Assembly (NCBI GenBank): GCA_947449575.1
Contig: CANFRV010000028.1
Location: 1-44,888 of the forward strand
DNA: 44,888 nt
Direction: 5' to 3'
DNA from: Flavobacteriales bacterium
GTDB lineage: Bacteria > Bacteroidota > Bacteroidia > Flavobacteriales_D > Crocinitomicaceae
The translations under genes and the position numbers were made by a program. Within the stretch, counting starts at the first letter, position 1. The number at the start of each line of letters is the position of its first letter. The notes under the pieces were generated by a model. That model was not told the origin of the DNA. It did no database searches and saw only the letters and a program-made list of their open reading frames with translations. This document shows positions 26,233 to 35,234 of this stretch, piece after piece.

Positions 26233-28205
26233 TTATTTGGCTGATTAAGTGTATTTGCAATTTTAAATTCGTTGTCAAATGGCATTCCTAAATCTGCAAG
26301 CATTTCAGGAATAGCAAGCGCCCAACTTACATAGTAATATGCTAAAATGTGGTATCCTGAAAATTGTTTTCCTTTTATTTTACTAATTCTATAATTTTTA
26401 CTTTCAGGATTAAAACCTTGTGTTCCTTGCATTGCTATTTCCATTGCCATTTCCTTGATTTCTTCCTTTGATTTATCTTTAAAATATTCCAAGGCATCCA
26501 CCATAAACATTACAACGGCCATATTTGTCCCAATCTCTTCTTGATTTTTAAGAAAAGCTTCCCTCTCTTTTTCTTTCGAAGGATCAGGCGAATTGATTCC
26601 GTATGGATCTTTTTCTATTTCATCTAAAATTGAATCAATAGTAGAAGTTTTAGAATGGTAATTTTTCTCATCAATTAATTCAAATTGATAGCTCAAGTGT
26701 AAAGTATCAGCCCAATTTTGAATCAATTTATATTCATCAGCTATTGATTTATCAGCCTTATATTCAAGATATTCTGCATAAAACTTATTTGCAGTATTTG
26801 ATTCATTATCAGATGATTTTAGTTCATCGATTAAATCAACTCCAAATAATTCTTTAAATTGAATCGCATTAACAAGGTTATAAATTTTGCTTTTAGAAAC
26901 AATTTCTTTCGGAGCTAATTCAATGATTTTCTCATCAGTAACTGCATAAATACCTTCTTTTATTATTGTAAATAAAGATAGAAATTGAAATGGTCTAATT
27001 GTTGCATATTCATTAAATAGAAAATCTTCTATGAATAAATCAATCGGGGTATTATAAATCTGGAGGTTCAATCCGTCAAACATTCCTTCAGTAAATTTTA
27101 AAATATTCTCTTCAGGAATTCCGATTTCTTGTAATCGATTTAAATCTTCTTTTATACTTTCATTGAACGACTTATTATTTTGTTGATTAGAAACAAATAA
27201 TAAATTCAAATTATCTTTTCTTGCTTGAGTCACTAAATCTAAATGAACCAACTCGTGCATCACTAAATGTTCGACTGCTTTGTAACTCGATTTATATTTC
27301 ACAATATGTTTCTCACGATTGTAATTTTCAGCAAATTCAAATTTAGCAGCAGTTGAAATTTCATCATCAACAGTTATATCAATCAGTTTATCACAATCAA
27401 ATTCGAGCTTATGTTTATAATGATTGATTGTCTTTGAAATATCTTCCGTCTCAATGATTTTTTTGGCAACTTCAATGGAATGTGAAAGTGCATTTTTATA
27501 AAACTCATCTTTTGTTTTACATAATTTTAAGGTAGTTATCGCCGAATCAAAAGACTCTAAAAGTTTTCCTTCCGTTTCTAAAACTAAACTCAGTGCTAAG
27601 TTAGCATTTGGATAGTTTTTATCAATCTTTAAAGCTTGCCTAAAATAGATTTTTGCTTCTTCCGTTTTACCCTGTTGCATCAAATTTGCACCAATATTAT
27701 TAATCGTAATAGTGTCGTTTGGATTTACATTTAAAGCTTGGTCGTAGTATTTCATTGCTGTTGAAACATCTTTTTTAAACTTTGTAAAAATGTTTCCCAT
27801 TAACATCAAAGCCCACCCATTCTTAGAATCCCATCTTAAGGAATCAATCAAACAATCAATTGCTTTATCTTGGTCACCTTCATCAGACAATATTTGCCCC
27901 ATAATTCTATGGTATTCTGAATTTGTAGGGTTTTGTAGGATAAGTTTTTGTAAAATAGGTTTAGCCTCTGGGTAATTTCCTTCTTCACAAAGTGCTATTG
28001 TTTTTCTATAGTCGTCTTGTTGCGAAGAAATAGCTTCAATATTGATTTCAATTGTAACCCAATCTCCTTGAATAGTGACTTTTGGTTTGTAAGGTCCGTA
28101 CTTATAATATTCCTCTAAAGTATTGATTATTAGTGAATTACCCCCCCCCATTAATTCAGGGAAAATGGTAAACAAAAAGTCATCTATTTTGTGTGAAATA
28201 ATCAT
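26229..28205 (-). CDS. TPR protein with HExxH zinc metallopeptidase motif, phase-variable G9 tract
   Basis: The 658-residue protein has a short N-terminal part (1-60), a TPR array at about residues 62-230 (for example YYDQALNVNPNDTITINNIG and EEAKIYFRQALKIDKNYPN), and a metallopeptidase-like region with H317-E-L-V-H321 in the phrase EHLVMHELVHLDL. Glu393 or Glu399 (IEDFLFNEY) may be the third zinc ligand. Residues 400-658 have no recognised domain. No signal peptide is visible, so a cytosolic site is likely. Codons 19-22 hold nine consecutive G residues; adding or losing one G gives a stop at once. It heads the operon with the MazG and GIY-YIG/helicase genes. I recognise the motif, not a named family. 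Confidence 0.8.
   Translation of the reverse strand: MIISHKIDDFLFTIFPELMGGGNSLIINTLEEYYKYGPYKPKVTIQGDWVTIEINIEAISSQQDDYRKTIALCEEGNYPEAKPILQKLILQNPTNSEYHRIMGQILSDEGDQDKAIDCLIDSLRWDSKNGWALMLMGNIFTKFKKDVSTAMKYYDQALNVNPNDTITINNIGANLMQQGKTEEAKIYFRQALKIDKNYPNANLALSLVLETEGKLLESFDSAITTLKLCKTKDEFYKNALSHSIEVAKKIIETEDISKTINHYKHKLEFDCDKLIDITVDDEISTAAKFEFAENYNREKHIVKYKSSYKAVEHLVMHELVHLDLVTQARKDNLNLLFVSNQQNNKSFNESIKEDLNRLQEIGIPEENILKFTEGMFDGLNLQIYNTPIDLFIEDFLFNEYATIRPFQFLSLFTIIKEGIYAVTDEKIIELAPKEIVSKSKIYNLVNAIQFKELFGVDLIDELKSSDNESNTANKFYAEYLEYKADKSIADEYKLIQNWADTLHLSYQFELIDEKNYHSKTSTIDSILDEIEKDPYGINSPDPSKEKEREAFLKNQEEIGTNMAVVMFMVDALEYFKDKSKEEIKEMAMEIAMQGTQGFNPESKNYRISKIKGKQFSGYHILAYYYVSWALAIPEMLADLGMPFDNEFKIANTLNQPNK
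28141..28149 (-). repeat. G9 homopolymer (candidate phase-variation tract)
   Basis: Nine consecutive C on the plus strand are nine G in the coding strand of the TPR-metallopeptidase gene, spanning the last base of codon 19 and codons 20-22 (ATGGGGGGGGGT). Ten G give ATG GGG GGG GGG TAA. Eight G give GTA ATT CAC TAA. Both are immediate stops, so the tract acts as an on/off switch if it slips. The sequenced state is in frame (on). Confidence 0.85.
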
Positions 28206-28234
28206 GTGCTAACGGATTGAAAATTGAATGTATA

Positions 28235-28242
28235 CAAATATA
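28235..28242 (-). promoter_or_regulatory. -7 element of the TPR/MazG/helicase operon
   Basis: The minus strand reads TATATTTG, a perfect TAnnTTTG, 30 bases upstream of the ATG at 28205. No TTG is seen at 17-23 bp upstream. It indicates that the cassette has its own promoter rather than depending on lysC. The 28243-28392 gap shows no gene. Confidence 0.5.
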
Positions 28243-28392
28243 ATAATAAGAAAATGGTTGGAAAGTAAATCAAGTTATTTCATAAATTACAAATTGATTC
28301 TCTTCGTAAATTATTTCTCCTTATAAACTATTCAACCTACCTATTCAATTTAAAACCGCATCAATCTTACCTTTTTACTTCTCGCATCTAAT

Positions 28393-29664
28393 TCAAACAT
28401 CTTTCAATAGAAAACGAGCCGTTTGTTTCGTTTTTTGTTCTACTAAAATTTCTTTTCCTTCCGTTACTCTATCAATTGTGGCTTGGTCATGATGGCGAAT
28501 AGTTACCAATTCTAAGCCTTCATTGTATCTTACATTGTAGGATTCGTTGAATAAATTTAAGATTTTCTCCAAATCAATTTTATCATGATCTAAGGCGATA
28601 GCAAAGGATAATGCTGAGTTTTGCATTAAGTTAATTTTTGCATTCACAGAAGCTAAACGACTAAAAATATCGCTCAAATTTTCTTCAACGATGAAAGAGA
28701 AATCTTTTGGAGTTAGATGCAAATACAATTGATTCATTTTAAAAATAAAGGAAGGGACCAAATGATCATTTTCCATTGATTCTTGGATCACAGTTCCTTC
28801 AGCATGTGGGTCAATAAACGATTTTACATACAATGGAATTCCCTTGTTTTGCAAAGGTTTTATTGTTTTTGGATGAATAACAGTGGCTCCATAATAGGAT
28901 AATTCTATTGCTTCTTTGAATGAAATACTTTCTAATTTTACGGTATTATCAAACCATTTTGGATCGGCATTTAACATTCCTGGAACATCTTTCCAAATCG
29001 TTACACTTTCTGCATTGCAGCAATAAGCAAAAATTCCAGCCGTATAATCAGAACCCTCACGACCCAATGTGGTGGTGAATCCTTCAGATGTATGACCAAT
29101 AAAACCTTGTGTTATTTGAATATCAACCTCTTTAAAAACAGGAATGAATTTAGTTTTAATTAAATTTTCAGTGGTTGCCCAATCTACATTTCCTTCGCGG
29201 TATAAATTATCTGTTCTGATCAACTTTCGGCAATCAGCCCAAGCAACAGAATGACCCTCCTCTTGCAGAAATGCATTGACAATCAGGGTAGATAAAACCT
29301 CTCCCAGAGAAACAATTTGATCGTATTCGAAATCAAAATTTTCAGAATGAGGAAGATTGTATTTATTTCTTAAATTTTCGAATATGTTTTCTACCTCCGT
29401 ATAAATAGCGAAATGTTTTTCGGTAAATAGATCATTTAAAATACTCAAGTGAAATTGTAATCTTTCCTCAACAATTTGATGAAATAGGTGCTTGTTATTG
29501 TCCCACAATGCCTGAACAATTTTTTCCATTTCGTTGGTGGTTTTGCCCATTGCCGAAATGATAACTGTTCGTTTTTCCCCGCTATATAAAGAAAGAATAC
29601 GAGAAACATTTTTTACCGCTAATGCGTCTTTCACAGATGCGCCCCCAAATTTAAAAACTTTCAT
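28393..29664 (-). CDS. lysC: Aspartate kinase (monofunctional)
   Basis: The enzyme phosphorylates aspartate at the start of the lysine/threonine/methionine pathway. From ATG at 29664 it has 423 residues. The kinase signature MKVFKFGGASVKDA opens the protein, and the substrate-loop region GFIGHTSEGFTTTLGREGSDYTA is present. The C-terminal ACT-type regulatory part occupies about residues 300-423. A TTG start at 29685 is rejected because it lies inside the promoter TAAATTTG (29683-29690). It carries no fused homoserine dehydrogenase. Confidence 0.9.
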   Translation of the reverse strand: MKVFKFGGASVKDALAVKNVSRILSLYSGEKRTVIISAMGKTTNEMEKIVQALWDNNKHLFHQIVEERLQFHLSILNDLFTEKHFAIYTEVENIFENLRNKYNLPHSENFDFEYDQIVSLGEVLSTLIVNAFLQEEGHSVAWADCRKLIRTDNLYREGNVDWATTENLIKTKFIPVFKEVDIQITQGFIGHTSEGFTTTLGREGSDYTAGIFAYCCNAESVTIWKDVPGMLNADPKWFDNTVKLESISFKEAIELSYYGATVIHPKTIKPLQNKGIPLYVKSFIDPHAEGTVIQESMENDHLVPSFIFKMNQLYLHLTPKDFSFIVEENLSDIFSRLASVNAKINLMQNSALSFAIALDHDKIDLEKILNLFNESYNVRYNEGLELVTIRHHDQATIDRVTEGKEILVEQKTKQTARFLLKDV

Positions 29665-29682
29665 TCCCCTAATTTTTAAGGG

Positions 29683-29690
29683 CAAATTTA
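29683..29690 (-). promoter_or_regulatory. -7 element of lysC
   Basis: The minus strand reads TAAATTTG, a TAnnTTTG match, 19 bases upstream of the ATG at 29664. It supports the ATG rather than the TTG upstream start. Confidence 0.5.
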
Positions 29691-29777
29691 TAAATAAAAA
29701 ACCGTTCGAAAAAGTCGGAGTTTTGATTTAGTAAATTAATTTAAATAGGGTAAGGAAAGGGACTATTTTAAATCAAT

Positions 29778-30776
29778 TTAACTTAATTTGTCTGTTAAAA
29801 TTCGCATTTCAATGACAGGAGAGATCTTTTCATACAAAATATTGTAAACGGCTTCAACGATTGGAAGTTCTACTTGGAACTTTTTATTAATTTCCATCAA
29901 ACATTTGGTGGCATAATATCCTTCTGCAATCATTTCCATTTCCAGTTGTGCTGTTTTCACGGAATAGCCTTTTCCAATCATGAATCCAAAAGTTCGATTT
30001 CTAGAAAATTTCGAATAAGCGGTTACTAATAAATCGCCTAAATAAGCACTTGATTTTACATCTCGGTGAATCGGATGAACTTCATCAATAAAATTCTCTA
30101 TTTCTTGCATGGCATTTGAAATTAAAACGGCTTGAAAATTATCTCCATAACCCAAACCAGCATAAATTCCAGAAGCTAATGCGTAAATGTTTTTCAGAAC
30201 CGCTGAGAATTCTGTTCCAAATAAATCATCTGAAACGGTTGTTTTAATGTATCTACAGGCTAATAATTTGGCCAGTGTGTGCGCGTTCTTTTCCCGTTGA
30301 CAGGCAATTGTAAGATAAGACAATCTTTCTAAAGCTACTTCCTCCGCGTGACAAGGACCACAAATAATACCAATATTTTCGTAGGGAGTACCAAATGTTT
30401 TATGGATGAATCTCGCTGGAATTGCGTTATATTCAGGAATAATTCCTTTTACTGCAGAAAAAACAATTTTATCTTTGAAAAGTTCCATCGGGAAGTCTTT
30501 AAATATACTTACCAAGAAAGCAGAAGGAGTGGCAATAATAACAATATCGGATGGTCCAATAATCTCTTTTAAATCCGAGCTAATATTAATTTTGCTTAAA
30601 TCAAATTCAACAGAACGTAAATAATTTGGATTGTGCTTAAATTCTAAGAGATGATCAATAGCATCTTGGTTTCTCATCCACCAATTCACAGAAGAAACAT
30701 TATTGCACAGTATTTTCACTAACGCTGTAGCCCAACTACCTCCGCCAATTACTGCTATATTAATTTGTTTATCCAT
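29778..30776 (-). CDS. gpsA: Glycerol-3-phosphate dehydrogenase (NAD(P)+)
   Basis: The 332-residue enzyme (from ATG at 30776) makes sn-glycerol-3-phosphate for phospholipid synthesis. The dinucleotide-binding motif is IAVIGGGSWATAL. The family segments FSAVKGI, GPCHAEEV and FGTEFSAVLKNIYALASGIYAGLGYGDNFQAVL are clear, including the catalytic Lys in LKN. A GTG codon two codons upstream at 30782 is possible, but the ATG fits the promoter TATTTTTG (30789-30796) better. Normal length. Confidence 0.93.
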   Translation of the reverse strand: MDKQINIAVIGGGSWATALVKILCNNVSSVNWWMRNQDAIDHLLEFKHNPNYLRSVEFDLSKINISSDLKEIIGPSDIVIIATPSAFLVSIFKDFPMELFKDKIVFSAVKGIIPEYNAIPARFIHKTFGTPYENIGIICGPCHAEEVALERLSYLTIACQREKNAHTLAKLLACRYIKTTVSDDLFGTEFSAVLKNIYALASGIYAGLGYGDNFQAVLISNAMQEIENFIDEVHPIHRDVKSSAYLGDLLVTAYSKFSRNRTFGFMIGKGYSVKTAQLEMEMIAEGYYATKCLMEINKKFQVELPIVEAVYNILYEKISPVIEMRILTDKLS

Positions 30777-30788
30777 TTGCACTATTCA

Positions 30789-30796
30789 CAAAAATA
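30789..30796 (-). promoter_or_regulatory. -7 element of gpsA
   Basis: The minus strand reads TATTTTTG, matching TAnnTTTG, 13 bases upstream of the ATG at 30776. The leader would be short. Confidence 0.4.
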
Positions 30797-30886
30797 GATA
30801 ATAAATTTCAATGCTTCATGATGAAAGGGTGTTTTTTGATTGTTGAGTATTCTTTTTGAAAGGAAAAAGACGTGTTTATGCTTCTC

Positions 30887-33800
30887 TCATTTCATTTTTG
30901 GCAATTTGAACCAAAAATTAGTTCCCTCATTTTCAATAGATTCAAACCATATTTCTCCACTATGATTTTCAATAATTTGCTTGACCATTGCCAAACCTAG
31001 ACCAGTACCATTGCTTTTAGTAGTAAAATAAGGAACAAATATTTTTGAATGTTTATCGTCTGCAATTCCTATTCCATTGTCCTTAATTTTAAATATATAA
31101 TTTTCCTCCTCTTCAAAAACAGAAATTTCGATTTGTCCTTCTTTTGTATTGACTATGGATTGAATGGCATTTTTAATTAAATTATTAAAAACACGAAGAA
31201 TCATATCTTTATCAGCCATCACAATACATTCATGAATAGTTGTTTGAATATGAATTTCACAATGTTCATCCTCTTTAAATACTTCCACGACATTCTCTAA
31301 TAAAGGCAATAAATCGAGTCTAGTTTCATTTGGTCGAGGCATTTTTGCGAAGCTCGAAAATTCATTTGCGATTTTTGCTAAGGCATCTATTTGCTCAATT
31401 ATTGAAGTAGTGACTTTTTTTAACTTAAGTTCCGAATTTGGATCTGTTGGATCAAAAACGCGTTGCAGCTGCTGCACACTTAATTTCATTGGAGTAAGAG
31501 GGTTTTTAATTTCATGAGCAACTTGTTTGGCCATTTCTCTCCAGGCAGATTCTCTTTCACTTTGCGCTAACTGCTGAGCGGTGAACTCTAATTCTTCTAA
31601 TTTCTGGTTGTAATCTTTCACCAACGCGCCAATTTCGTCTTCCTTTGTGTATAAAATTTGTTGATTATGTTTTCCAAATTTTATTTTTGAAAAACTTTCT
31701 TGAATTATTCTTAAAGGAGCCGTTACCCAGTTAGAAACAATAATAGCGATGATGATGGAAAGTGCTAGCAGCAACATAAAAACATTAATAATGGCCACTA
31801 AAAACTTTTGAATTTGATTTTCAAACTCCTTTTGCTGGCTAAAATGCTGTAAATTGAGGTAACCTTGCAGTCGACCATCGTTACTATAAAAAGGAGTATA
31901 TGCGGATGAATAATCTAATTTCCCGATGCTCTCTTGGTGAATAAATTCACTTTTATCATTAATGTCTAATTGAATGAAAGCGGAAGGATTCATTTGCTCA
32001 CTTAATAATCCAATATTAAAAACTTTTGGCCGCGAAGAAGCTAATAAAAAGCCTTTCTGATCATATAAATTTACATCTGTAACAAATGTTTTTGCAAATT
32101 TTTGTGCGAGTAATTCTAAATTATTTCCTTCATTTTGAATACTTAAATTTGATTCTTTCCCGATATTTTCTTGTAATTCCTTTTTGACAGAATTTAGTTT
32201 TTCCCGAATTAGATCATTGGTGTAGTCCGTATATTGATTGCTAACAAAAAGACCACTTCCCCAGCCAAAAGCTAACAAAGAAAGAACAACTAAGCTGATT
32301 AAAACCACTTGAATTTTTAAAGCCAAGGAGACTCCTAATGGAAATACAAACTTTAAATTGAAACGGAAAACGGAGGGTAATAAAAGAAGACCATAAAAAC
32401 AAAATAAATAAGAAAAAGAAGTAATTAATTCAATTAAAGTGTAATTTTTATAAGATAATACGACAATATCTTTGTCCGTTTTTTTAAGGACATAATGATT
32501 GTAACCGTCACTATCGTAATAGCCAGTGTGAATGTCTTTCCAATAATTTAAAGCTAAATCAGAAGAAGGATAATTGAATTTCCCAAATTTTGTAACTAAT
32601 TGATTGTCAAAATATTTAGCAATAGAGTAATTTTGCATAGGTTCGAAGACTTTTGCTTTTGTTGAAATTAGAAGCCTAGGGAAACCAATTTCTTCAGGGA
32701 TTTTCTTAGATTTTAAGGTGCACATTAATATGACCTCCGACGAATCACTTGTCAATAGTGGTTGTCTAATTATATAACTAAAATGGCCTGTGTAATCATT
32801 TATAAAAAAGACATTACTATCTATTTCTGAAGGGGAACCATGTTGAAAAATTATTCGATTTAATTCATCATAATCACCAGTTTTATTGGCGGTATAATTA
32901 ATAATTGATTCATGGTTTTTATTAAAAAGATTAAATCCAAATTCATATCTTTCCCAGAATCCATTAAAAATTCGTCTTTCAAGCCCGTCTTCAAAATCTG
33001 ACAATCCTACATAATGAGGGTTATTGACCAGTTTTTTCAGAACGCGATCATCTTTTATTTTTTCAACGATGTTAGAGTATTCAATTTCAGTAACAATATC
33101 TTTTTCAGTAGCTAATTGGTTAGCATAAAGTTCTCTCTCACCTTTCTCTTTGCGCTTGTTAAATTCTACCAAATTAAGGACCACTAATAATGAAAAGAGG
33201 AATAGAAATAGTAATCCTGTTCCAATATTTTTAGATTTATATTCTATGTAGGTTGTCAAAATAATAATCAGCGTCATTATTAAAGGGAATAATGACGCAA
33301 AAATTAATGTATAACTAGATCGCATTTGAAATATGAAAAATGCGATTCCCAAAACTGAACCAATGAAGATCATGTGAAATATGGGAATTTTCAAACGATA
33401 ACATGCATGAATGTTTTCTTTTAATAATTGGTAAAAAGTGTAGAATAGTAAACCAATACTAATTAATGCCAAGGCGGAATAATAATTCAAGGAAAACAGG
33501 TTTTCAATAACTAATGGGATAGAACTGTTCTCGATTAAGCTTTTGTTAAGATATAAAAGAAGCACCCAAAATGGAAAACTCGCAATGAAAATTAGCAGAC
33601 ATAGAATTTTATTTGTTCGATTACTTGAAAGATTTTTAAGACGATTACGAATAAACAAAAAGAGGTAAGCGATAAAGATACAATTGAGTAAGTATTCAAA
33701 AAAATTCGGAAACCATTCATCGGTGCCATACAAACTGGCTTGAAATAATTCAGTATCCTTCATAAAACGAAACCAACCTAATTTTAGGGAAAGAATGCGC

Positions 33801-34519
33801 AAAACAATTAAAGTGACGGGAATAATCCACTTCCATTTTACATCTAACGAAAGATTGATTTGCGCAAAAACAAATAACCAAAAAGTGATGCATGTTAGCA
33901 GTAATATCGTTATAAGGATGGACTCATTCTTCGTAGCCGACTGATCTTCATTCGGATGAATTGAAAATAAATAGTTCTTATCTTTTGAATAAATAGGATA
34001 ACCATGCTCCTGCTGAAGAGTAATATAGGTGTTAAACGGTAAATGAAGGTTGGAAGGGAATTCATTGATTAATTCCTTGTTTTCGTAAGAATAATCATGT
34101 TTTATCAAGAAGGAGGCACATAAAACTTGATTATTAACTTTGGTAGTTTTTGCATAATACCATCCATTTTGAAGATGTAAAACACCATTCGATGGAAAAT
34201 GGATGTCCGCAAGACGTAAAATAGGTAATTGATTTGTATTCCAAAAAATCAATGAATCATTCCGATAAACATGTAAATTGATCTCAGCCCCGGTGTTGTT
34301 CTTAACCCAAAATAATTCCGCCTTTGAATCGTTAAGTGCCTTTTTTTTTTGCTCTATGACGTGGTCTAATTTCGTTTCTAAAGCGGAAAATTTATCCTGA
34401 AAAGAAGTGATGGAGCTGGTGAAGTGATGAGAAAAAAGGGAGAGAAAATAGCCAATAAAGAGCAGTGTGGAAAAAATTGCTAGAGCTAATCGATGATATT
34501 TTTTTATTATATTTTTCAC
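30887..34519 (-). CDS. Large NtrY-like membrane sensor histidine kinase
   Basis: The 1,210-residue protein starts with GTG (no ATG is available near it). A first membrane segment (about 13-30) precedes a sensor region; about seven further membrane segments lie at about residues 200-450, and more follow before a second extracytoplasmic domain. A final membrane segment leads to a HAMP-like linker and a HisKA domain with His1002 (QVAHEIKNPLTPMKLSVQQL). The HATPase domain shows NNLIKNA, DNGIG and GTGLGLAM. No response regulator is adjacent, so the kinase appears orphan. An A10 tract in the coding strand (34341-34350) lies at about residue 57. The NtrY likeness rests on the HisKA region; the signal is unknown. 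Confidence 0.88.
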   Translation of the reverse strand: MKNIIKKYHRLALAIFSTLLFIGYFLSLFSHHFTSSITSFQDKFSALETKLDHVIEQKKKALNDSKAELFWVKNNTGAEINLHVYRNDSLIFWNTNQLPILRLADIHFPSNGVLHLQNGWYYAKTTKVNNQVLCASFLIKHDYSYENKELINEFPSNLHLPFNTYITLQQEHGYPIYSKDKNYLFSIHPNEDQSATKNESILITILLLTCITFWLFVFAQINLSLDVKWKWIIPVTLIVLRILSLKLGWFRFMKDTELFQASLYGTDEWFPNFFEYLLNCIFIAYLFLFIRNRLKNLSSNRTNKILCLLIFIASFPFWVLLLYLNKSLIENSSIPLVIENLFSLNYYSALALISIGLLFYTFYQLLKENIHACYRLKIPIFHMIFIGSVLGIAFFIFQMRSSYTLIFASLFPLIMTLIIILTTYIEYKSKNIGTGLLFLFLFSLLVVLNLVEFNKRKEKGERELYANQLATEKDIVTEIEYSNIVEKIKDDRVLKKLVNNPHYVGLSDFEDGLERRIFNGFWERYEFGFNLFNKNHESIINYTANKTGDYDELNRIIFQHGSPSEIDSNVFFINDYTGHFSYIIRQPLLTSDSSEVILMCTLKSKKIPEEIGFPRLLISTKAKVFEPMQNYSIAKYFDNQLVTKFGKFNYPSSDLALNYWKDIHTGYYDSDGYNHYVLKKTDKDIVVLSYKNYTLIELITSFSYLFCFYGLLLLPSVFRFNLKFVFPLGVSLALKIQVVLISLVVLSLLAFGWGSGLFVSNQYTDYTNDLIREKLNSVKKELQENIGKESNLSIQNEGNNLELLAQKFAKTFVTDVNLYDQKGFLLASSRPKVFNIGLLSEQMNPSAFIQLDINDKSEFIHQESIGKLDYSSAYTPFYSNDGRLQGYLNLQHFSQQKEFENQIQKFLVAIINVFMLLLALSIIIAIIVSNWVTAPLRIIQESFSKIKFGKHNQQILYTKEDEIGALVKDYNQKLEELEFTAQQLAQSERESAWREMAKQVAHEIKNPLTPMKLSVQQLQRVFDPTDPNSELKLKKVTTSIIEQIDALAKIANEFSSFAKMPRPNETRLDLLPLLENVVEVFKEDEHCEIHIQTTIHECIVMADKDMILRVFNNLIKNAIQSIVNTKEGQIEISVFEEEENYIFKIKDNGIGIADDKHSKIFVPYFTTKSNGTGLGLAMVKQIIENHSGEIWFESIENEGTNFWFKLPKMK
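34341..34350 (-). repeat. A10 homopolymer in the sensor kinase coding strand
   Basis: Ten consecutive T on the plus strand read as A10 in the kinase gene, encoding K-K-K after Glu-Gln (about residues 57-60). Eleven A would give a TAA stop two codons later. Such tracts can slip in replication or transcription, but long A runs are less remarkable in an AT-rich genome than the G9 tract at 28141-28149. Confidence 0.6.
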
Positions 34520-34631
34520 TTTGCTGTTTAAAGAAATTTTCTAAAATAGAAACTATCAACTTTTTGAGATAGATTATTTAAGGGTAAATATCAATAAATT
34601 TCAGCTAACAAATTACTTTAATTTCCAAATT

Positions 34632-35234
34632 TTATAATCGTTCATTTATTTCTATCAATAATCGCTCAAAATCTTCATCTGCAAAAGCATCATTTCTGAA
34701 AAGAAAATGGGCGTCATCTTTATAGGGTAATAAATAATTATCATAACAAGGAATCACATGATTATTCCATTGATATAAGATGGATTCTCTTGTATATCCT
34801 CGTGATTCTTGATCGCGATACAAGCGCCTATCCAATTGAGTGGAAGGTTCTACATCGATAAAGATCGTAAAATCCAACATCTTTTTTAATGCCTGATAAT
34901 GAAATAAAAACAAACCTTCTACAATAATAAGATCTGATGGATATAATGTTATTAGAATATTTTTTTCTGGTGGGGCATTAAAATGGTATTCCTTTATTTC
35001 TATCGGTTGGCCAAGCATTAATGATTGTAAATCTTTCGTTAATCTTGCTTCATCAAGTGCTGTTGGTAGGTCAAAATTAATTTCTCCATTTTCATCTATT
35101 TCTTGCTCACTTATTGGAAGATAGTAATTATCCATCGAAAAAATAACAGGGTTTAATTCAGGGTATTTTTTAGAAATCCTTTTTAATAATGTTGTTTTCC
35201 CAGAACCGCTTCCCCCACAAATTCCAATTATCAT
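34632..35234 (-). CDS. Uridine kinase-like P-loop kinase
   Basis: The 200-residue protein has Walker A GGSGSGKTTLLKR (about residues 7-19) and the uridine/phosphoribulokinase family pattern: PVIFSMDNYYLPISE, LIIVEGLFLFHY, and FIDVEPSTQLDRRLYRDQESRGY. Uridine kinase phosphorylates uridine and cytidine in pyrimidine salvage. The length and motifs fit udk, but related members act on other substrates, so the substrate is inferred. Its ATG overlaps the stop of a short upstream ORF by four bases (ATGA). Confidence 0.8.
   Translation of the reverse strand: MIIGICGGSGSGKTTLLKRISKKYPELNPVIFSMDNYYLPISEQEIDENGEINFDLPTALDEARLTKDLQSLMLGQPIEIKEYHFNAPPEKNILITLYPSDLIIVEGLFLFHYQALKKMLDFTIFIDVEPSTQLDRRLYRDQESRGYTRESILYQWNNHVIPCYDNYLLPYKDDAHFLFRNDAFADEDFERLLIEINERL

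Noticed and set aside
28200-28215. GTGCTAACGG near the cassette start, resembling an integron attC core
   Set aside because: The match to the RYYYAAC/GTTRRRY boxes is incomplete, there is no paired box or integrase, and the position is just before the ATG.
29665-29685. Upstream TTG start of lysC
   Set aside because: It lies within the -7 element TAAATTTG, and MKVFKFGGASV at the ATG 29664 is the normal family start.
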